Shown: one piece after another, positions 16,919-25,456 of the stretch | Position numbering within the stretch: the stretch's first letter is position 1 | Layout: each line of letters begins with the position of its first letter | Assembly (NCBI RefSeq): GCF_004365875.1 | Contig: NZ_SODF01000001.1 | Coordinates: 1,984,001-2,048,000 of the forward strand | Reading direction: 5' to 3' | DNA: 64,000 bases | Source: Kribbella kalugense | Lineage (GTDB): Bacteria > Actinomycetota > Actinomycetes > Propionibacteriales > Kribbellaceae | Position numbers and translations under genes: made by a program | The notes under the pieces: generated by a model | The model's input: only the letters and a program-made list of their open reading frames with translations | Told to the model about the DNA's origin: nothing | The model's database searches: none

Positions 16919-19024
16919 CTATTTGGCGCCGGCGTTGGTCATTTGGCGGAGTTCCTTTTTGAGTTCGGAGATCTCGTCTCGGTAGCGGGCGGCTACCTCG
17001 AACTGGAGCTCGGCGGCCGCGTTGTGCATCTGGTCGGTGAGTTGCTGGATGAGGTCGGCCAGGTCGGAGGACGGGAGGCCGCCGGCCAGTTCCTTCGCCT
17101 TCTCGCCCGCCTTCAGCTTGCCGCCGCCTGGGACCGGAGCCTTGCCGCGGGACTGGTTCCGGCCGGAGCCGAGCAGCTCGGCGGTGTCGGCGTCCTCGCG
17201 GGCCAGCATGTCGGTGATGTCGGCGATCTTCTTCCGCAGCGGCTGCGGATCGACGCCGTGCGCCACGTTGTAGGCGGTCTGCTTCGCGCGGCGCCGGTTC
17301 GTCTCGTCGATCGCCTGTTCCATCGACGGGGTGATCTTGTCGGCGTACATGAACACCTGGCCGGACACGTTTCGGGCCGCACGGCCGATGGTCTGGATCA
17401 GCGACCGGCCCGAACGCAGGAAGCCTTCCTTGTCCGCATCGAGGATCGCGACCAGCGATACCTCGGGCAGGTCGAGGCCCTCCCGCAACAGGTTGATGCC
17501 GACGAGGACGTCGTACTCACCCATCCGCAGCTCGCGGAGCAGCTCGACCCGGCGCAGGGTGTCGACCTCACTGTGCAGATACCTGGTCCGGATACCCATC
17601 TCCAGCAGGTAGTCGGTCAGGTCCTCGGACATCTTCTTGGTCAGCGTCGTGACCAGGACCCGCTCGTTCCGCTCGACCCGGCCGCGAATCTCATGGATCA
17701 GGTCGTCGATCTGGCCCTTGGTGGGCTTCACGATCACCTCGGGGTCGACCAGACCGGTCGGCCGGATGAGCTGCTCGACGTACCCGTCGGACTTGTCCTG
17801 CTCGTACTGCCCCGGGGTCGCGGACAGGTAGACGGTCTGGCCGATCCGCTCCAGGAACTCCTCCCAGCGCAGCGGCCGGTTGTCCATCGCCGACGGCAGC
17901 CGGAACCCGTGCTCGACCAGGGTCCGCTTGCGAGACATGTCGCCCTCGTACATCCCGCCGATCTGCGGGACGGTGACGTGCGACTCGTCGATGACCAGCA
18001 GGAAGTCCTCGGGGAAGTAGTCCAGCAGGCAGTGCGGCGCCGTACCGGGCTCGCGGCCGTCGGTGTGGCGCGAGTAGTTCTCGATGCCGGAACACGTCCC
18101 GATCTGACGCATCATCTCGATGTCGTACGTCGTACGCATCCGGAGCCGCTGTGCTTCCAGCAACTGGCCGCCGCGCTCCAGCTCGGCCAGCCGCCCCTCC
18201 AGCTCGGCCTCGATCGAGGTGATCGCGCGCTCCATCCGCTCCGGCGCGGTCACGTAGTGCGTCGCGGCGCCGATGTAGAGCTCTTCCTCCTCGCTCAGCA
18301 CCTCGCCGGTCAGCGGGTGCAGCGTCATCACCCGCTCGATCTCGTCGCCGAAGAACTCCACCCGGACGGCGAGCTCCTGGTAGACCGGGAAGACCTCGAG
18401 CGTGTCGCCGCGGACCCGGAACGTGCCGCGGGTGCCTGCCAGGTCGTTGCGGGCGTACTGCACGCCGACCAGCTTGCGGAGCAGGCCGTCGCGATCCATC
18501 TCGTCGCCGACCTTCACGTGGATCATCCGGTTCAGGTACTCGTCCGCGGAGCCCAGGCCGTAGATGCAGGACACGGTCGCGACCACGACCACGTCGCGGC
18601 GGGTCAGCAGGGACCAGGTCGCGGAGTGCCGGAGCCGCTCGACCTCCTCGTTGATCGAGGAGTCCTTCTCGATGTAGGTGTCCGTCTGCGGGACGTACGC
18701 CTCGGGCTGGTAGTAGTCGTAGTACGAGACGAAGTACTCGACCGCGTTCTCCGGGAAGAAGTTGCGTAGCTCGGTCGCGAACTGGGCGGCGAGGGTCTTG
18801 TTCGGCTGCAGGATCAGCATCGGGCGCTGGATCTTCTCGGCGAGCCAGGCGACGGTCGCGGTCTTACCCGTACCGGTCGCGCCCAGCAGTACGACGTCCT
18901 GCTCGCCGGCGTTGATCCGCCGCTCGAGGTCCGCGATCGCGGCGGGCTGGTCACCTGCCGGATCGAAGTCCGACACCACCTTCAACGGGGCGACCATCCG
19001 CTGGAGATCCGACACCTGTCTCAT
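16919..19024 (-). CDS. uvrB: Excinuclease ABC subunit B
   Basis: 701 residues from ATG 19024 (a GTG at 19033 and an ATG at 18997 are other possible starts). UvrB loads with UvrA, verifies the lesion and recruits UvrC in nucleotide excision repair. Features in order: helicase Walker [15 protein letters not shown], the beta-hairpin region [20 protein letters not shown], Walker [10 protein letters not shown], motif [14 protein letters not shown] and QTIGRAARN, and the C-terminal UvrC-binding UVR domain ([20 protein letters not shown]). Full length and intact. It lies in the conserved actinobacterial order polA - rpsA - coaE - uvrB. Confidence 0.98.
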   Translation of the reverse strand: MRQVSDLQRMVAPLKVVSDFDPAGDQPAAIADLERRINAGEQDVVLLGATGTGKTATVAWLAEKIQRPMLILQPNKTLAAQFATELRNFFPENAVEYFVSYYDYYQPEAYVPQTDTYIEKDSSINEEVERLRHSATWSLLTRRDVVVVATVSCIYGLGSADEYLNRMIHVKVGDEMDRDGLLRKLVGVQYARNDLAGTRGTFRVRGDTLEVFPVYQELAVRVEFFGDEIERVMTLHPLTGEVLSEEEELYIGAATHYVTAPERMERAITSIEAELEGRLAELERGGQLLEAQRLRMRTTYDIEMMRQIGTCSGIENYSRHTDGREPGTAPHCLLDYFPEDFLLVIDESHVTVPQIGGMYEGDMSRKRTLVEHGFRLPSAMDNRPLRWEEFLERIGQTVYLSATPGQYEQDKSDGYVEQLIRPTGLVDPEVIVKPTKGQIDDLIHEIRGRVERNERVLVTTLTKKMSEDLTDYLLEMGIRTRYLHSEVDTLRRVELLRELRMGEYDVLVGINLLREGLDLPEVSLVAILDADKEGFLRSGRSLIQTIGRAARNVSGQVFMYADKITPSMEQAIDETNRRRAKQTAYNVAHGVDPQPLRKKIADITDMLAREDADTAELLGSGRNQSRGKAPVPGGGKLKAGEKAKELAGGLPSSDLADLIQQLTDQMHNAAAELQFEVAARYRDEISELKKELRQMTNAGAK

Positions 19025-19070
19025 GCCACCCACCGTACGGCCCGCCGCCGACAGTTTCTAAAACCCCAGG

Positions 19071-19901
19071 TCAGAAGCTTTTGACCACGCTGTTGTTCAT
19101 GTAGATGAGTTCGTTTACTCGGCGGGCGTAGACGCGGGTTTCCAGGGCGGCGTCCGTGGCGGTTACTCGGTCGAACTTGTCTTGGTAGGCGGTGACGAAG
19201 CCCTTCATCGAGACCTTGGCGCCGTTCTTGCCGACCCAGACTCCGGTGTACGACAGGGCGTAGCAGGCCTTGATGTTCGGGTTGGCCGGCTTGCAGGCGA
19301 CGCCGCTGCCGATCCGGACGCCCTGCATGCCATTCGACTCGACGTCGACCAGGTGCTCGGCAAAGCTCTTGGCGTTGTACAGCTCGGTCTGGCGGACCCA
19401 GTAGTACCCGTCGATCAGCCCGCGTGCGCTGAACTGCTGCAGGATGTAGTTCTTCCCGCTCTTCGACTTGTCCCAGTCCGGCAGCCAGCCCTTGGACGGC
19501 GTGAACCAGACCCCCCAGCCGACCTCGACACCGAGGTCGTTCGGGCCTTTGGAGTCGTTCGGGGTCGGAGTCGGCGACGGCGTGTACAGCGAGCCCACCG
19601 GATCCGGCGTCTGCTGGGCCGCCGGCTTGTCGTTCCCATTGCCGTTCACCAGCAGTACGACGCCGACAGCGACCAGCAGTACTGCGACGACCGCGCAGGC
19701 CATGATGATCCACGGCGTCCGGTTCGACTTCGGCGGCTCGTGTGGCCGCTGCGGCCCGGGACCCCAGCCACCACCTGCGGCCCCACCCGCGGACCCACCT
19801 GCGGCACTGCCCGGCCGGCCCTGCTGCCCGGGACCCCAGCCCGCCGGAGCGGGAGCAGGTGCGGGCGGCGGGCCTGGCGGCGGACCGTACTGCTGACTCA
19901 T
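19071..19901 (-). CDS. Proline-rich single-pass membrane protein C of a paralogous triplet
   Basis: 276 residues. An N-terminal cytoplasmic tail of about 55 residues rich in Pro, Gly and Ala is followed by one membrane helix (TPWIIMACAVVAVLLVAVGV, about 65-88). Then come a Pro/Thr linker and an extracellular domain of about 180 residues. The domain begins LGVEVGWGVWFTPSKGWLPD and contains GYYWVRQTEL and a C-terminal NNSVVKSF. These match its two upstream neighbours (VGxGV...P..GW; G.(F/Y)WVRQ; terminal S(V)(V/I)..S). It has two Cys (VACKPANPNIKACY) that may form a disulfide. GGAAGAA precedes the ATG, 31 bases behind the previous gene. Function unknown. Confidence 0.85.
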   Translation of the reverse strand: MSQQYGPPPGPPPAPAPAPAGWGPGQQGRPGSAAGGSAGGAAGGGWGPGPQRPHEPPKSNRTPWIIMACAVVAVLLVAVGVVLLVNGNGNDKPAAQQTPDPVGSLYTPSPTPTPNDSKGPNDLGVEVGWGVWFTPSKGWLPDWDKSKSGKNYILQQFSARGLIDGYYWVRQTELYNAKSFAEHLVDVESNGMQGVRIGSGVACKPANPNIKACYALSYTGVWVGKNGAKVSMKGFVTAYQDKFDRVTATDAALETRVYARRVNELIYMNNSVVKSF

Positions 19902-19932
19902 ATTTCTTCCTCGCGGTAGTTCTGGGGATCCG

Positions 19933-20862
19933 TCACATGCTGTCGATCACGGACTTCTTCATGATCGCGGCGTCCGCATCGGCCTTCTGGGCGAAGTCGA
20001 CCCGGGTCCGGTAGTCCAGCGCGGTGACCACGCCGTCCTTGCGCCGGTACACCTCGACGGTGCCCTTGACGTTCACGTCCGCGCCGGTCTTGTCCTTGGC
20101 CGTGGAGGTGTAGTCGATCGCGACGCACTCCACCAAGACGTCCTTGGGGCACGGCAGGTTCCGCACGTTGCCGAGCTGCGCGACCTCTTCCTCGGTCTCA
20201 CCTTCGACGATCCCCAGCAGGTACGCCTGCGCGGTGACCTTCTCCTTCTGCCGGACCCAGAAGAACCCGCGTGGCTGTCCGTCGGGTGCATAGGTCGCGA
20301 CCTGCTTGCCCTGGGTCTCCTGGGTGACCAGGCTCCAGCCTGCGACCGGTACGAGCGACACGCCGAAGCCGACCGCGATCGCGTTCGACGGCGGCTGGTA
20401 CGACGACTTCGGCGCCGTCGGCGTACCCACCGGCGTACTCGGCGTGTTGCTCTGGTCGGCCTTGTCGTCGCCACCGCCGGACAGCAGCACCAGTGCAACC
20501 GCGACCAGCGCGACCACGACCAGGCCGGCGCCGATCGGGATCAGCAGCGGCGGGAAGCCCTTCTTCTTCTTCTCCGGCGGGGGCCGCCGCAGCGACGGCG
20601 GCCCGACCTTGTCACCCCACGCCGACGAGGTCTCCATCGCCGGACCAGAACCCGGACCGGGACCCTGGCCAGGAGCAGGACCGGGAGCTTGTCCCGGGCC
20701 TGGTCCCTGCGCTGACCCGCCGTCCCAGGGTGACGGTGGCGGTGGCACCTCGAGGTCCCAGGGCGACGGCGGGAGCTGTTCCTCCGGCTCGGCGTCCGGC
20801 TCCGGCCCGGGGTCGTTGACCCAGGGGTTGCCGCTGGAACCCTTGTCGCGCTTTCCGCTCAC
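19933..20862 (-). CDS. Proline-rich single-pass membrane protein B of a paralogous triplet
   Basis: 309 residues; the GTG start is shared in a GTGA overlap with the stop of the upstream gene. The cytoplasmic tail of about 105 residues is acidic and Pro-rich (PGPEPDAEPEEQLPPSPWDL), with a basic patch before the membrane (PPPEKKKKGFPP). There is one helix (LLIPIGAGLVVVALVAVALV) and then a Thr/Pro linker. The extracellular domain starts NAIAVGFGVSLVPVAGWSLV, contains GFFWVRQKEK, a Cys pair (NLPCPKDVLVECVAI) and the end AAIMKKSVIDSM. It is clearly homologous to the proteins before and after it. Function unknown; adhesion, sensing or envelope stress are possible but unproven. Confidence 0.85.
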   Translation of the reverse strand: MSGKRDKGSSGNPWVNDPGPEPDAEPEEQLPPSPWDLEVPPPPSPWDGGSAQGPGPGQAPGPAPGQGPGPGSGPAMETSSAWGDKVGPPSLRRPPPEKKKKGFPPLLIPIGAGLVVVALVAVALVLLSGGGDDKADQSNTPSTPVGTPTAPKSSYQPPSNAIAVGFGVSLVPVAGWSLVTQETQGKQVATYAPDGQPRGFFWVRQKEKVTAQAYLLGIVEGETEEEVAQLGNVRNLPCPKDVLVECVAIDYTSTAKDKTGADVNVKGTVEVYRRKDGVVTALDYRTRVDFAQKADADAAIMKKSVIDSM

Positions 20863-21920
20863 TGACTCTTGACCACCGACTGCAGCATCGCCGTGGAGTC
20901 CGGCTGGATGGTGGCGATCTTGTCCTTGCGCCCGTACACCCGGATGATCGTGATCACGCCGTCGTTACGCTCGATCACGCCGACGAAGCCGACCACCGGC
21001 AGGCTGCCGTTCTGGCTGGTCGACACCGCGTCGAACTCCTGCGTGGTGAGGACCTTGACCGTGGTCTTGTCGTCCGGTCCCGGCTTGCTCACCTTCGGCT
21101 GGCCGGTCTTCACCGACGTCAGGTCCTTGGTCTCCGCGGACAGCAGCTTCGGCAGCACCGTGTCGGTGTTCTCACCGGCCTCGGCCTTCCAGGCGTTCAC
21201 CATGAAGTACGCCTCGCCCTGCTTCAGCAGGTACACCCCGTCGAACCCGGTCAGGCTCTTGCGGATGTAGCCGGGCTGCGGCTTCACGTACACACCCTGG
21301 CCGACCTCGATGCCCTCGTCGACGTTCGTCGGTTCGGTGCTCTGGCCGGTCGTCGGCTGGGTGACCGGGCCCGGGTCCGCCTTCTTGTCGTCGCCGCCCT
21401 TGAAGACGAGCGCCAGGATGATGCCGATGACCGCGACCACGGCGAAGCCGCCGCCCGCGAGCAGCAGCGTCTTGCTGCCGCCGCCACGCTTGCGCGAAGG
21501 CTGACCGAACTGACCCTGACCCCACTGCTGCTGGCCGCCGTACTGCGGCTGGCCCGGGTACCCCTGCTGGTACTGCTGCTGACCGGGGTAGCCCTGCTGC
21601 TGCTGTTGCGGGTACTGCTGCTGACCCGGGAAGGTCTGCTGCGGCTGGCCCTGCTGCGGGTACGGCGCCTGCCCAGGCTGACCCTGCTGCGGCGGGTACG
21701 GCGGTTGACCGGGCTGGCCCTGCGGACCAGGCTGACCCGGCTGCCCGTAGCCCGGCGGCGGCTGCTGCGGACGCCCATACCCAGGCTGCCCCTGCGGCGG
21801 CTGCTGACCGTACCCAGGCTGGCCCTGCGGACCAGGCTGCTGCCCCGGCTGACCGCCGTACGGCGGCTGTCCGCCCTGGCCGCCCTGGCCGCCACCGTAG
21901 GGCGGTTGCTGGTTGCTCAT
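20859..21920 (-). CDS. Pro/Gln/Gly-rich single-pass membrane protein A of a paralogous triplet
   Basis: 353 residues; the ATG overlaps the stop of the PrsW-like gene (ATGA). About 140 N-terminal residues are low-complexity GQPGYGQQ / PYPQQGQP-type repeats, expected to be disordered and cytoplasmic. A basic SRKRGGGSK patch and one helix (TLLLAGGGFAVVAVIGIILALVF) follow. The extracellular part begins EGIEVGQGVYVKPQPGYI, contains GVYLLKQGEAYFM, and ends TAMLQSVVKSQ, which places it in the same family as its two downstream neighbours. It has no Cys in the ectodomain, unlike the other two. The basic residues after a long cytoplasmic tail support an N-in, C-out topology. Confidence 0.85.
   Translation of the reverse strand: MSNQQPPYGGGQGGQGGQPPYGGQPGQQPGPQGQPGYGQQPPQGQPGYGRPQQPPPGYGQPGQPGPQGQPGQPPYPPQQGQPGQAPYPQQGQPQQTFPGQQQYPQQQQQGYPGQQQYQQGYPGQPQYGGQQQWGQGQFGQPSRKRGGGSKTLLLAGGGFAVVAVIGIILALVFKGGDDKKADPGPVTQPTTGQSTEPTNVDEGIEVGQGVYVKPQPGYIRKSLTGFDGVYLLKQGEAYFMVNAWKAEAGENTDTVLPKLLSAETKDLTSVKTGQPKVSKPGPDDKTTVKVLTTQEFDAVSTSQNGSLPVVGFVGVIERNDGVITIIRVYGRKDKIATIQPDSTAMLQSVVKSQ
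21520..21905. repeat. Low-complexity Pro-Gln-Gly-Tyr coding repeat
   Basis: DNA encoding irregular repeats of GQPGYGQQ, PYPQQGQP and PGQQQYPQ in the N-terminal tail of membrane protein A. Short degenerate CTGCTG/CTGGCC units recur. It is a coding repeat in frame with the gene, not a CRISPR or intergenic array, and is a likely site of length variation by slippage between strains. Confidence 0.7.
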
Positions 21921-23122
21921 GCCTGCGTCTCCCCAGTCGTCGCTTCGTACCCACCGGCGCCGGTCGGTGCTGTCACCCCGCGAGCGGACTTCGGCACAGA
22001 CCGCACCGAGTTGCCACAGGCGGAGCAGAAGTCGGAGTGCGGGAGCAGCGGCATCTCACAGCGCGAGCAGAACGCCAGGTCGCCCGACGCGTGGTTGGAA
22101 CCACCCCGGGCGGCAGACTCCAGCGCCGCCTCGAGCAGACCCTTGTGGAGCACCGTCCGGACCCGGATGATCAGCGCACCCAGCAGTAGCAGGCCCCAGA
22201 CCACGCCGAGGATCGAACCGACGGTCGAACCGTGGCCGCCGACGAAACCGAGCAGGTAGACCCCGCCCTGGAACAGTGCGTTGACCACCATCGCCTGGAG
22301 CAGGCCGAACACCCAGCGCGGTGTGAACCCGTCGTACCCCTCGCCCAGGCCGGAGAACTCCGCACCCGCGAGGCCGGTGGCCGAGCCGTACACCAGTGGC
22401 TTGATGAAGCCGTGCAGCAGCACGATCGAGATCCACGTGCCGGCACTGCTGCCCGGACCGGCGAAGCCGCCGCTGATCCAGCCCCAGTGCAGCACCAGCG
22501 TCTCGAAGCAGGCGTACCCGACACCGGCCACCACACCGAAGGTGAAGCCGTCCATCAGGTCGTCGTACCGCGGCCGTGAGGCCAGGTAGAGCGGGCCGAT
22601 CTGCCGGATCAGCTCCGACACCACCGGCACCAGCAGAAGCAGGATCAGCAGGTCCCGCCCGGACGGACCGGCGCTGTTACCGCCGATCGTGTCCAGCGAG
22701 AGCGTCAGCTTGTCCTTCCACAGCCAGGTGAAGACAGCCGCGAGTACGCCGGTCAGCACGAAGGCCGCGGCGACCACCGGGATCGGCTCGTCCTCCCAGA
22801 GGTTCACGTCGTACAAGTAGATGATGTAGACGATCGGGATGGCGAAGGCCGCGATCATGATCGCCACCGGCAGGGCGCCGAGCGCCGCCGTCACCACGGT
22901 CAGCAGCAGGGCGATGCCCAGCGCGACCTTGTAGGTGTACGGCTGCTGGCCGGAACCCTGCGGCATGATCGTCGAGACCAGTTTGAACGACGCCACCGGC
23001 TCATCCGGCCTGGCGGCGTACGCCTTCTTGCGCTCGGCATCCCCGGTACGCATGTCGTTGCCACAGTGGTGGCAGAAATGCGAGACCTCGGGGACGTCGG
23101 AGCTGCAGCGCGGACACACCAC
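21917..23122 (-). CDS. PrsW-like intramembrane protease family protein with zinc ribbons at both ends
   Basis: 401 residues. An N-terminal zinc ribbon (C3PRC6 and C17HHC20) is followed by a membrane region of about eight to nine helices (residues about 65-335) and a second ribbon near the C-terminus (FCSRC, then FCSACGN). The membrane part resembles the PrsW family: LYDVNLWEDEPIPVV, GYACFETLVLHWG and LLHGFIKPLVYGSATG fit the Glu and His motifs. The first motif, normally EE..K, reads VVSELIRQIG, so one of the two Glu and the Lys appear to be missing. It may be inactive or altered. GTG 23122 has GGGAGG six bases upstream. The stop overlaps membrane protein A, so the four genes are probably one operon. 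Confidence 0.82.
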   Translation of the reverse strand: MVCPRCSSDVPEVSHFCHHCGNDMRTGDAERKKAYAARPDEPVASFKLVSTIMPQGSGQQPYTYKVALGIALLLTVVTAALGALPVAIMIAAFAIPIVYIIYLYDVNLWEDEPIPVVAAAFVLTGVLAAVFTWLWKDKLTLSLDTIGGNSAGPSGRDLLILLLLVPVVSELIRQIGPLYLASRPRYDDLMDGFTFGVVAGVGYACFETLVLHWGWISGGFAGPGSSAGTWISIVLLHGFIKPLVYGSATGLAGAEFSGLGEGYDGFTPRWVFGLLQAMVVNALFQGGVYLLGFVGGHGSTVGSILGVVWGLLLLGALIIRVRTVLHKGLLEAALESAARGGSNHASGDLAFCSRCEMPLLPHSDFCSACGNSVRSVPKSARGVTAPTGAGGYEATTGETQA

Positions 23123-23255
23123 GCCATCCTCCCAACCTCGGACGTCCGGACCGGCGCGGGGCGCGCCGTCGGTGGCCGGCCCCGATCAACCCTGGGCCGA
23201 ACCGGGACAGATTCTCGTACAGCCGGTCCCGGATTCATCATTTACCGCGCAAGGG

Positions 23256-23864
23256 TCACCTTTTCGTGTCCGGACCGTGGCCTGCGAGTTGTTCCCACAC
23301 CTTGTCGAGCCGATGGTCCAGATCGTCGAGGCTGCCGGAGTTGTCCACGACAACATCCGCAACCGCCAAGCGGTCCTCACGCGAGGCCTGACTGGCGATC
23401 CGCTGATTCGCTTCCGTGTCAGACATCCCACGGTGCGACGTCAATCGCTGCACCTGCAGCTCGACCGGTACGTCGACCACGAGTACGACGTCGAACCTGT
23501 CGGCCTGACCGGTCTCGACCAGCAGCGGGATGTCGTGTACGACGATCGCGTCCGCCGGCGAGCCGTGCTCGATCTCGGCCGCCCGGGCACGGACCCGTGG
23601 ATGGATGATCGCCTCCAGCGTCCGCCGGGCGGTCTCGTCACCGAACACGATCTTCCCGAGCGCCGGCCGGTCCAGGTCACCGTCGGCGGTCAGTACGCCG
23701 GGACCGAACGCCGCCACCACCTCGGCCAGCCCGTCGGTCCCGCGCGCGACCACCTCCCGCGCCAGTACGTCGGAGTCGATCACCACGGCACCCCGCTCGG
23801 CCAGCCGCGACGACACCGCGCTCTTGCCGGCGCCGATCCCGCCAGTCAGTCCCACTCTCAGCAC
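23256..23864 (-). CDS. coaE: Dephospho-CoA kinase
   Basis: 202 residues, the usual size for the single-domain enzyme that phosphorylates the 3'-OH of dephospho-CoA, the last step of CoA synthesis. P-loop GLTGGIGAGKSAVS at the N-terminus, DSDVLAREVVA (substrate Asp), HPRVRARAAEIE and DIPLLVETG are the family signatures. Mycobacterial CoaE carries a C-terminal UPF0157 domain; it is absent here. The GTG start lies six bases after a TAGGGT -10 box on the minus strand (23871-23876), so the gene is probably leaderless. It is divergent from the small unknown gene at 23898. Confidence 0.96.
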   Translation of the reverse strand: MLRVGLTGGIGAGKSAVSSRLAERGAVVIDSDVLAREVVARGTDGLAEVVAAFGPGVLTADGDLDRPALGKIVFGDETARRTLEAIIHPRVRARAAEIEHGSPADAIVVHDIPLLVETGQADRFDVVLVVDVPVELQVQRLTSHRGMSDTEANQRIASQASREDRLAVADVVVDNSGSLDDLDHRLDKVWEQLAGHGPDTKR

Positions 23865-23897
23865 CCCAGCACCCTATCGAGCGGCCTAGCATGGCTT

Positions 23898-24545
23898 ATG
23901 GGGTGGTGGTCGAGGCGACGGGATGTGGAGGAGCTCGGTCACGTCCGGCTGATGGCTGAGGAGGACGTGGTCCAGTTCGGGGAGGAGCTGGCCCGGTTCG
24001 GTGAGCTGCTGGAGAGCACCGAACTCGATGCGGAGACCCGGCACGACTACCAGACCGCGCTCGACGCGTACGAGACCGCCGAACGGCTGGTCGACCGGCT
24101 CAGCTCGTTCGAGTCGATCAGTGCGGTCGTGGACACCCTGACCTCAGGACGCTACGCACTGGCGTGTGTCCGCGCCCGCGTGGCGGGCGATCCGCTACCA
24201 GAGCGTCGTACGCCGTGCTTCTTCAACCCGCAGCATGGCCCGGCCACCGGCAACGTGGTCTGGACACCACGCAACGGGCCGACCCGGACCGTGCCGGCCT
24301 GCGCCCAGGACGCGGCCCGGATCAAGGCGGGCGAGGACCCACCGGTCCGGATGGTCCGGTACGGCGAGCAGCAGGTGCCGGCGTGGGAGGCAGGGGCTCC
24401 GAACGAGCCGTACCGGATCGGCTTCTTCTCCGCGAGCGGCGCCCGCGCGCACGTGATGGAGCTGAAGATGCGGCTCAAGGGTGAAGGCCGCGGCCAGTGG
24501 GGCACGGACCTCGGCAAACCCCGGATCCGCCGCCCCTACGACTGA
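23898..24545 (+). CDS. Conserved-looking protein of unknown function
   Basis: 215 residues from the ATG at 23898; longer frames upstream run antisense through coaE. The N-terminal half is a charged helical region with coiled-coil character (VQFGEELARFGELLEST, TALDAYETAERLVDRL). The C-terminal half has two Cys in TPCFFNPQHGP and VPACAQDAARIKAG, probably structural. It ends with a basic tail (KPRIRRPYD). No signal peptide or membrane segment. A TAGCAT -10-like box ends five bases before the ATG (23887-23892), suggesting a leaderless transcript. It is convergent with the methyltransferase (10-base overlap). I do not recognise a named family. Confidence 0.75.
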   Translation: MGWWSRRRDVEELGHVRLMAEEDVVQFGEELARFGELLESTELDAETRHDYQTALDAYETAERLVDRLSSFESISAVVDTLTSGRYALACVRARVAGDPLPERRTPCFFNPQHGPATGNVVWTPRNGPTRTVPACAQDAARIKAGEDPPVRMVRYGEQQVPAWEAGAPNEPYRIGFFSASGARAHVMELKMRLKGEGRGQWGTDLGKPRIRRPYD

Positions 24546-25384
24546 TTCACCCGCGCGTGCGCGATCCCGGAGTACTCCAGGCTCGGACCGATCGGCTTGC
24601 CGTCCGCACCAGTCAGGTGGTCCCGGACCAGGTCCTCTGCGGTCGCGTTGCTCACCAAGGTCAGTCCGCGCGACGTGACAAAGTCCTTTACGTCCTCAGG
24701 ATCCAGGCCAAACCGCAGCGGCTCGTTGTGCCGCTCGAGGTACGCCCGGAGCTTCTCGGCCCCGTCCGCGGACCGGTAGACGTAGTCGAACGCCACACTC
24801 GATGCCGGCGCGAACCGGCTGATTGTCGCGAGCGTGTCGTCGATCGCGTCCGCGGTCAGGTACGGCGTGACGCCTTCCCAAATGAAGAGCGTGGGCACGG
24901 ACAGGTCATCGAAGACGTCGGCCAGCTTCTGGCTGTGGAAGTCGATCGGGGCATACCGGACCGCGGCCTCCCCGAAAGCCCGCCGTACCCGCTCCTGCTT
25001 CCACGCGCTGGTGGCCGGATGGTCGACCTCGACGAACGCCACGTCCGGGAACTGCGGACCGAACCGATAGGCCCGGGTGTCGGCACCAGCGCCCAGGATC
25101 ACGACCTGCTTGATGCCCGCCTCGAGCTCCGTGAGCAGGATCGCGTCGAGGTGCTTCGTCCGGGCCGTGATGAACAGCGACAGTCCGGCAAGCTCACGCT
25201 CGGCCCACAGCAGCGCGATCGCCCGCAGCGGGCGCACCCGGAGCAGCAACTGGTAGCGGCGGCTGATGAGCCGCTCAGCGAGGTGATCAGGGTTGTGACG
25301 GACCGGGTCGGTCGAGCGGGCGCCGGCCGCGCGCAACGCGGCGACCCCTTCCGCTGTGTGACTGCGTGCTGACGTCTCGTCCAC
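24536..25384 (-). CDS. SAM-dependent methyltransferase, leucine carboxyl methyltransferase-like family
   Basis: 282 residues. The N-terminus (EGVAALRAAGARSTDPVRHNP), the SAM motif VVILGAGADTRAYRF, the acidic VAFVEVDHPATS and the later FIWEGVTPYLT are the pattern of the actinobacterial LCMT/TIGR00027 family. Members methylate small-molecule or polyketide carboxylates or hydroxyls; the substrate here is unknown. Start GTG 25384. The gene is the last before the strong hairpin at 25407-25442 that separates it from rpsA, so it is probably transcribed alone. Confidence 0.9.
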   Translation of the reverse strand: MDETSARSHTAEGVAALRAAGARSTDPVRHNPDHLAERLISRRYQLLLRVRPLRAIALLWAERELAGLSLFITARTKHLDAILLTELEAGIKQVVILGAGADTRAYRFGPQFPDVAFVEVDHPATSAWKQERVRRAFGEAAVRYAPIDFHSQKLADVFDDLSVPTLFIWEGVTPYLTADAIDDTLATISRFAPASSVAFDYVYRSADGAEKLRAYLERHNEPLRFGLDPEDVKDFVTSRGLTLVSNATAEDLVRDHLTGADGKPIGPSLEYSGIAHARVNQS

Positions 25385-25406
25385 GCAGAGACCGTACTAG
25401 GACAGC

Positions 25407-25442
25407 CGAAGCCCCCGCACCCAGAAGGATGCGGGGGCTTCG
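25407..25442. terminator. Intrinsic-type terminator of rpsA
   Basis: A perfect 13-bp stem (25407-25419 with 25430-25442, arm CGAAGCCCCCGCA) and 10-base loop, placed 15 bases after the rpsA stop on the minus strand. No clear U-run follows, which is common in actinobacteria. Confidence 0.85.
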
Positions 25443-25456
25443 AAGGGTCGAACTGA

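Noticed and set aside
16943..18769. A 608-codon plus-strand frame opposite uvrB
   Set aside because: Shadow of UvrB with His/Arg/Val-rich composition.
21520..21905. Repeat array, considered as CRISPR or tandem DNA repeat
   Set aside because: Units are irregular and in frame with a Pro/Gln/Gly-rich protein; there are no spacers.
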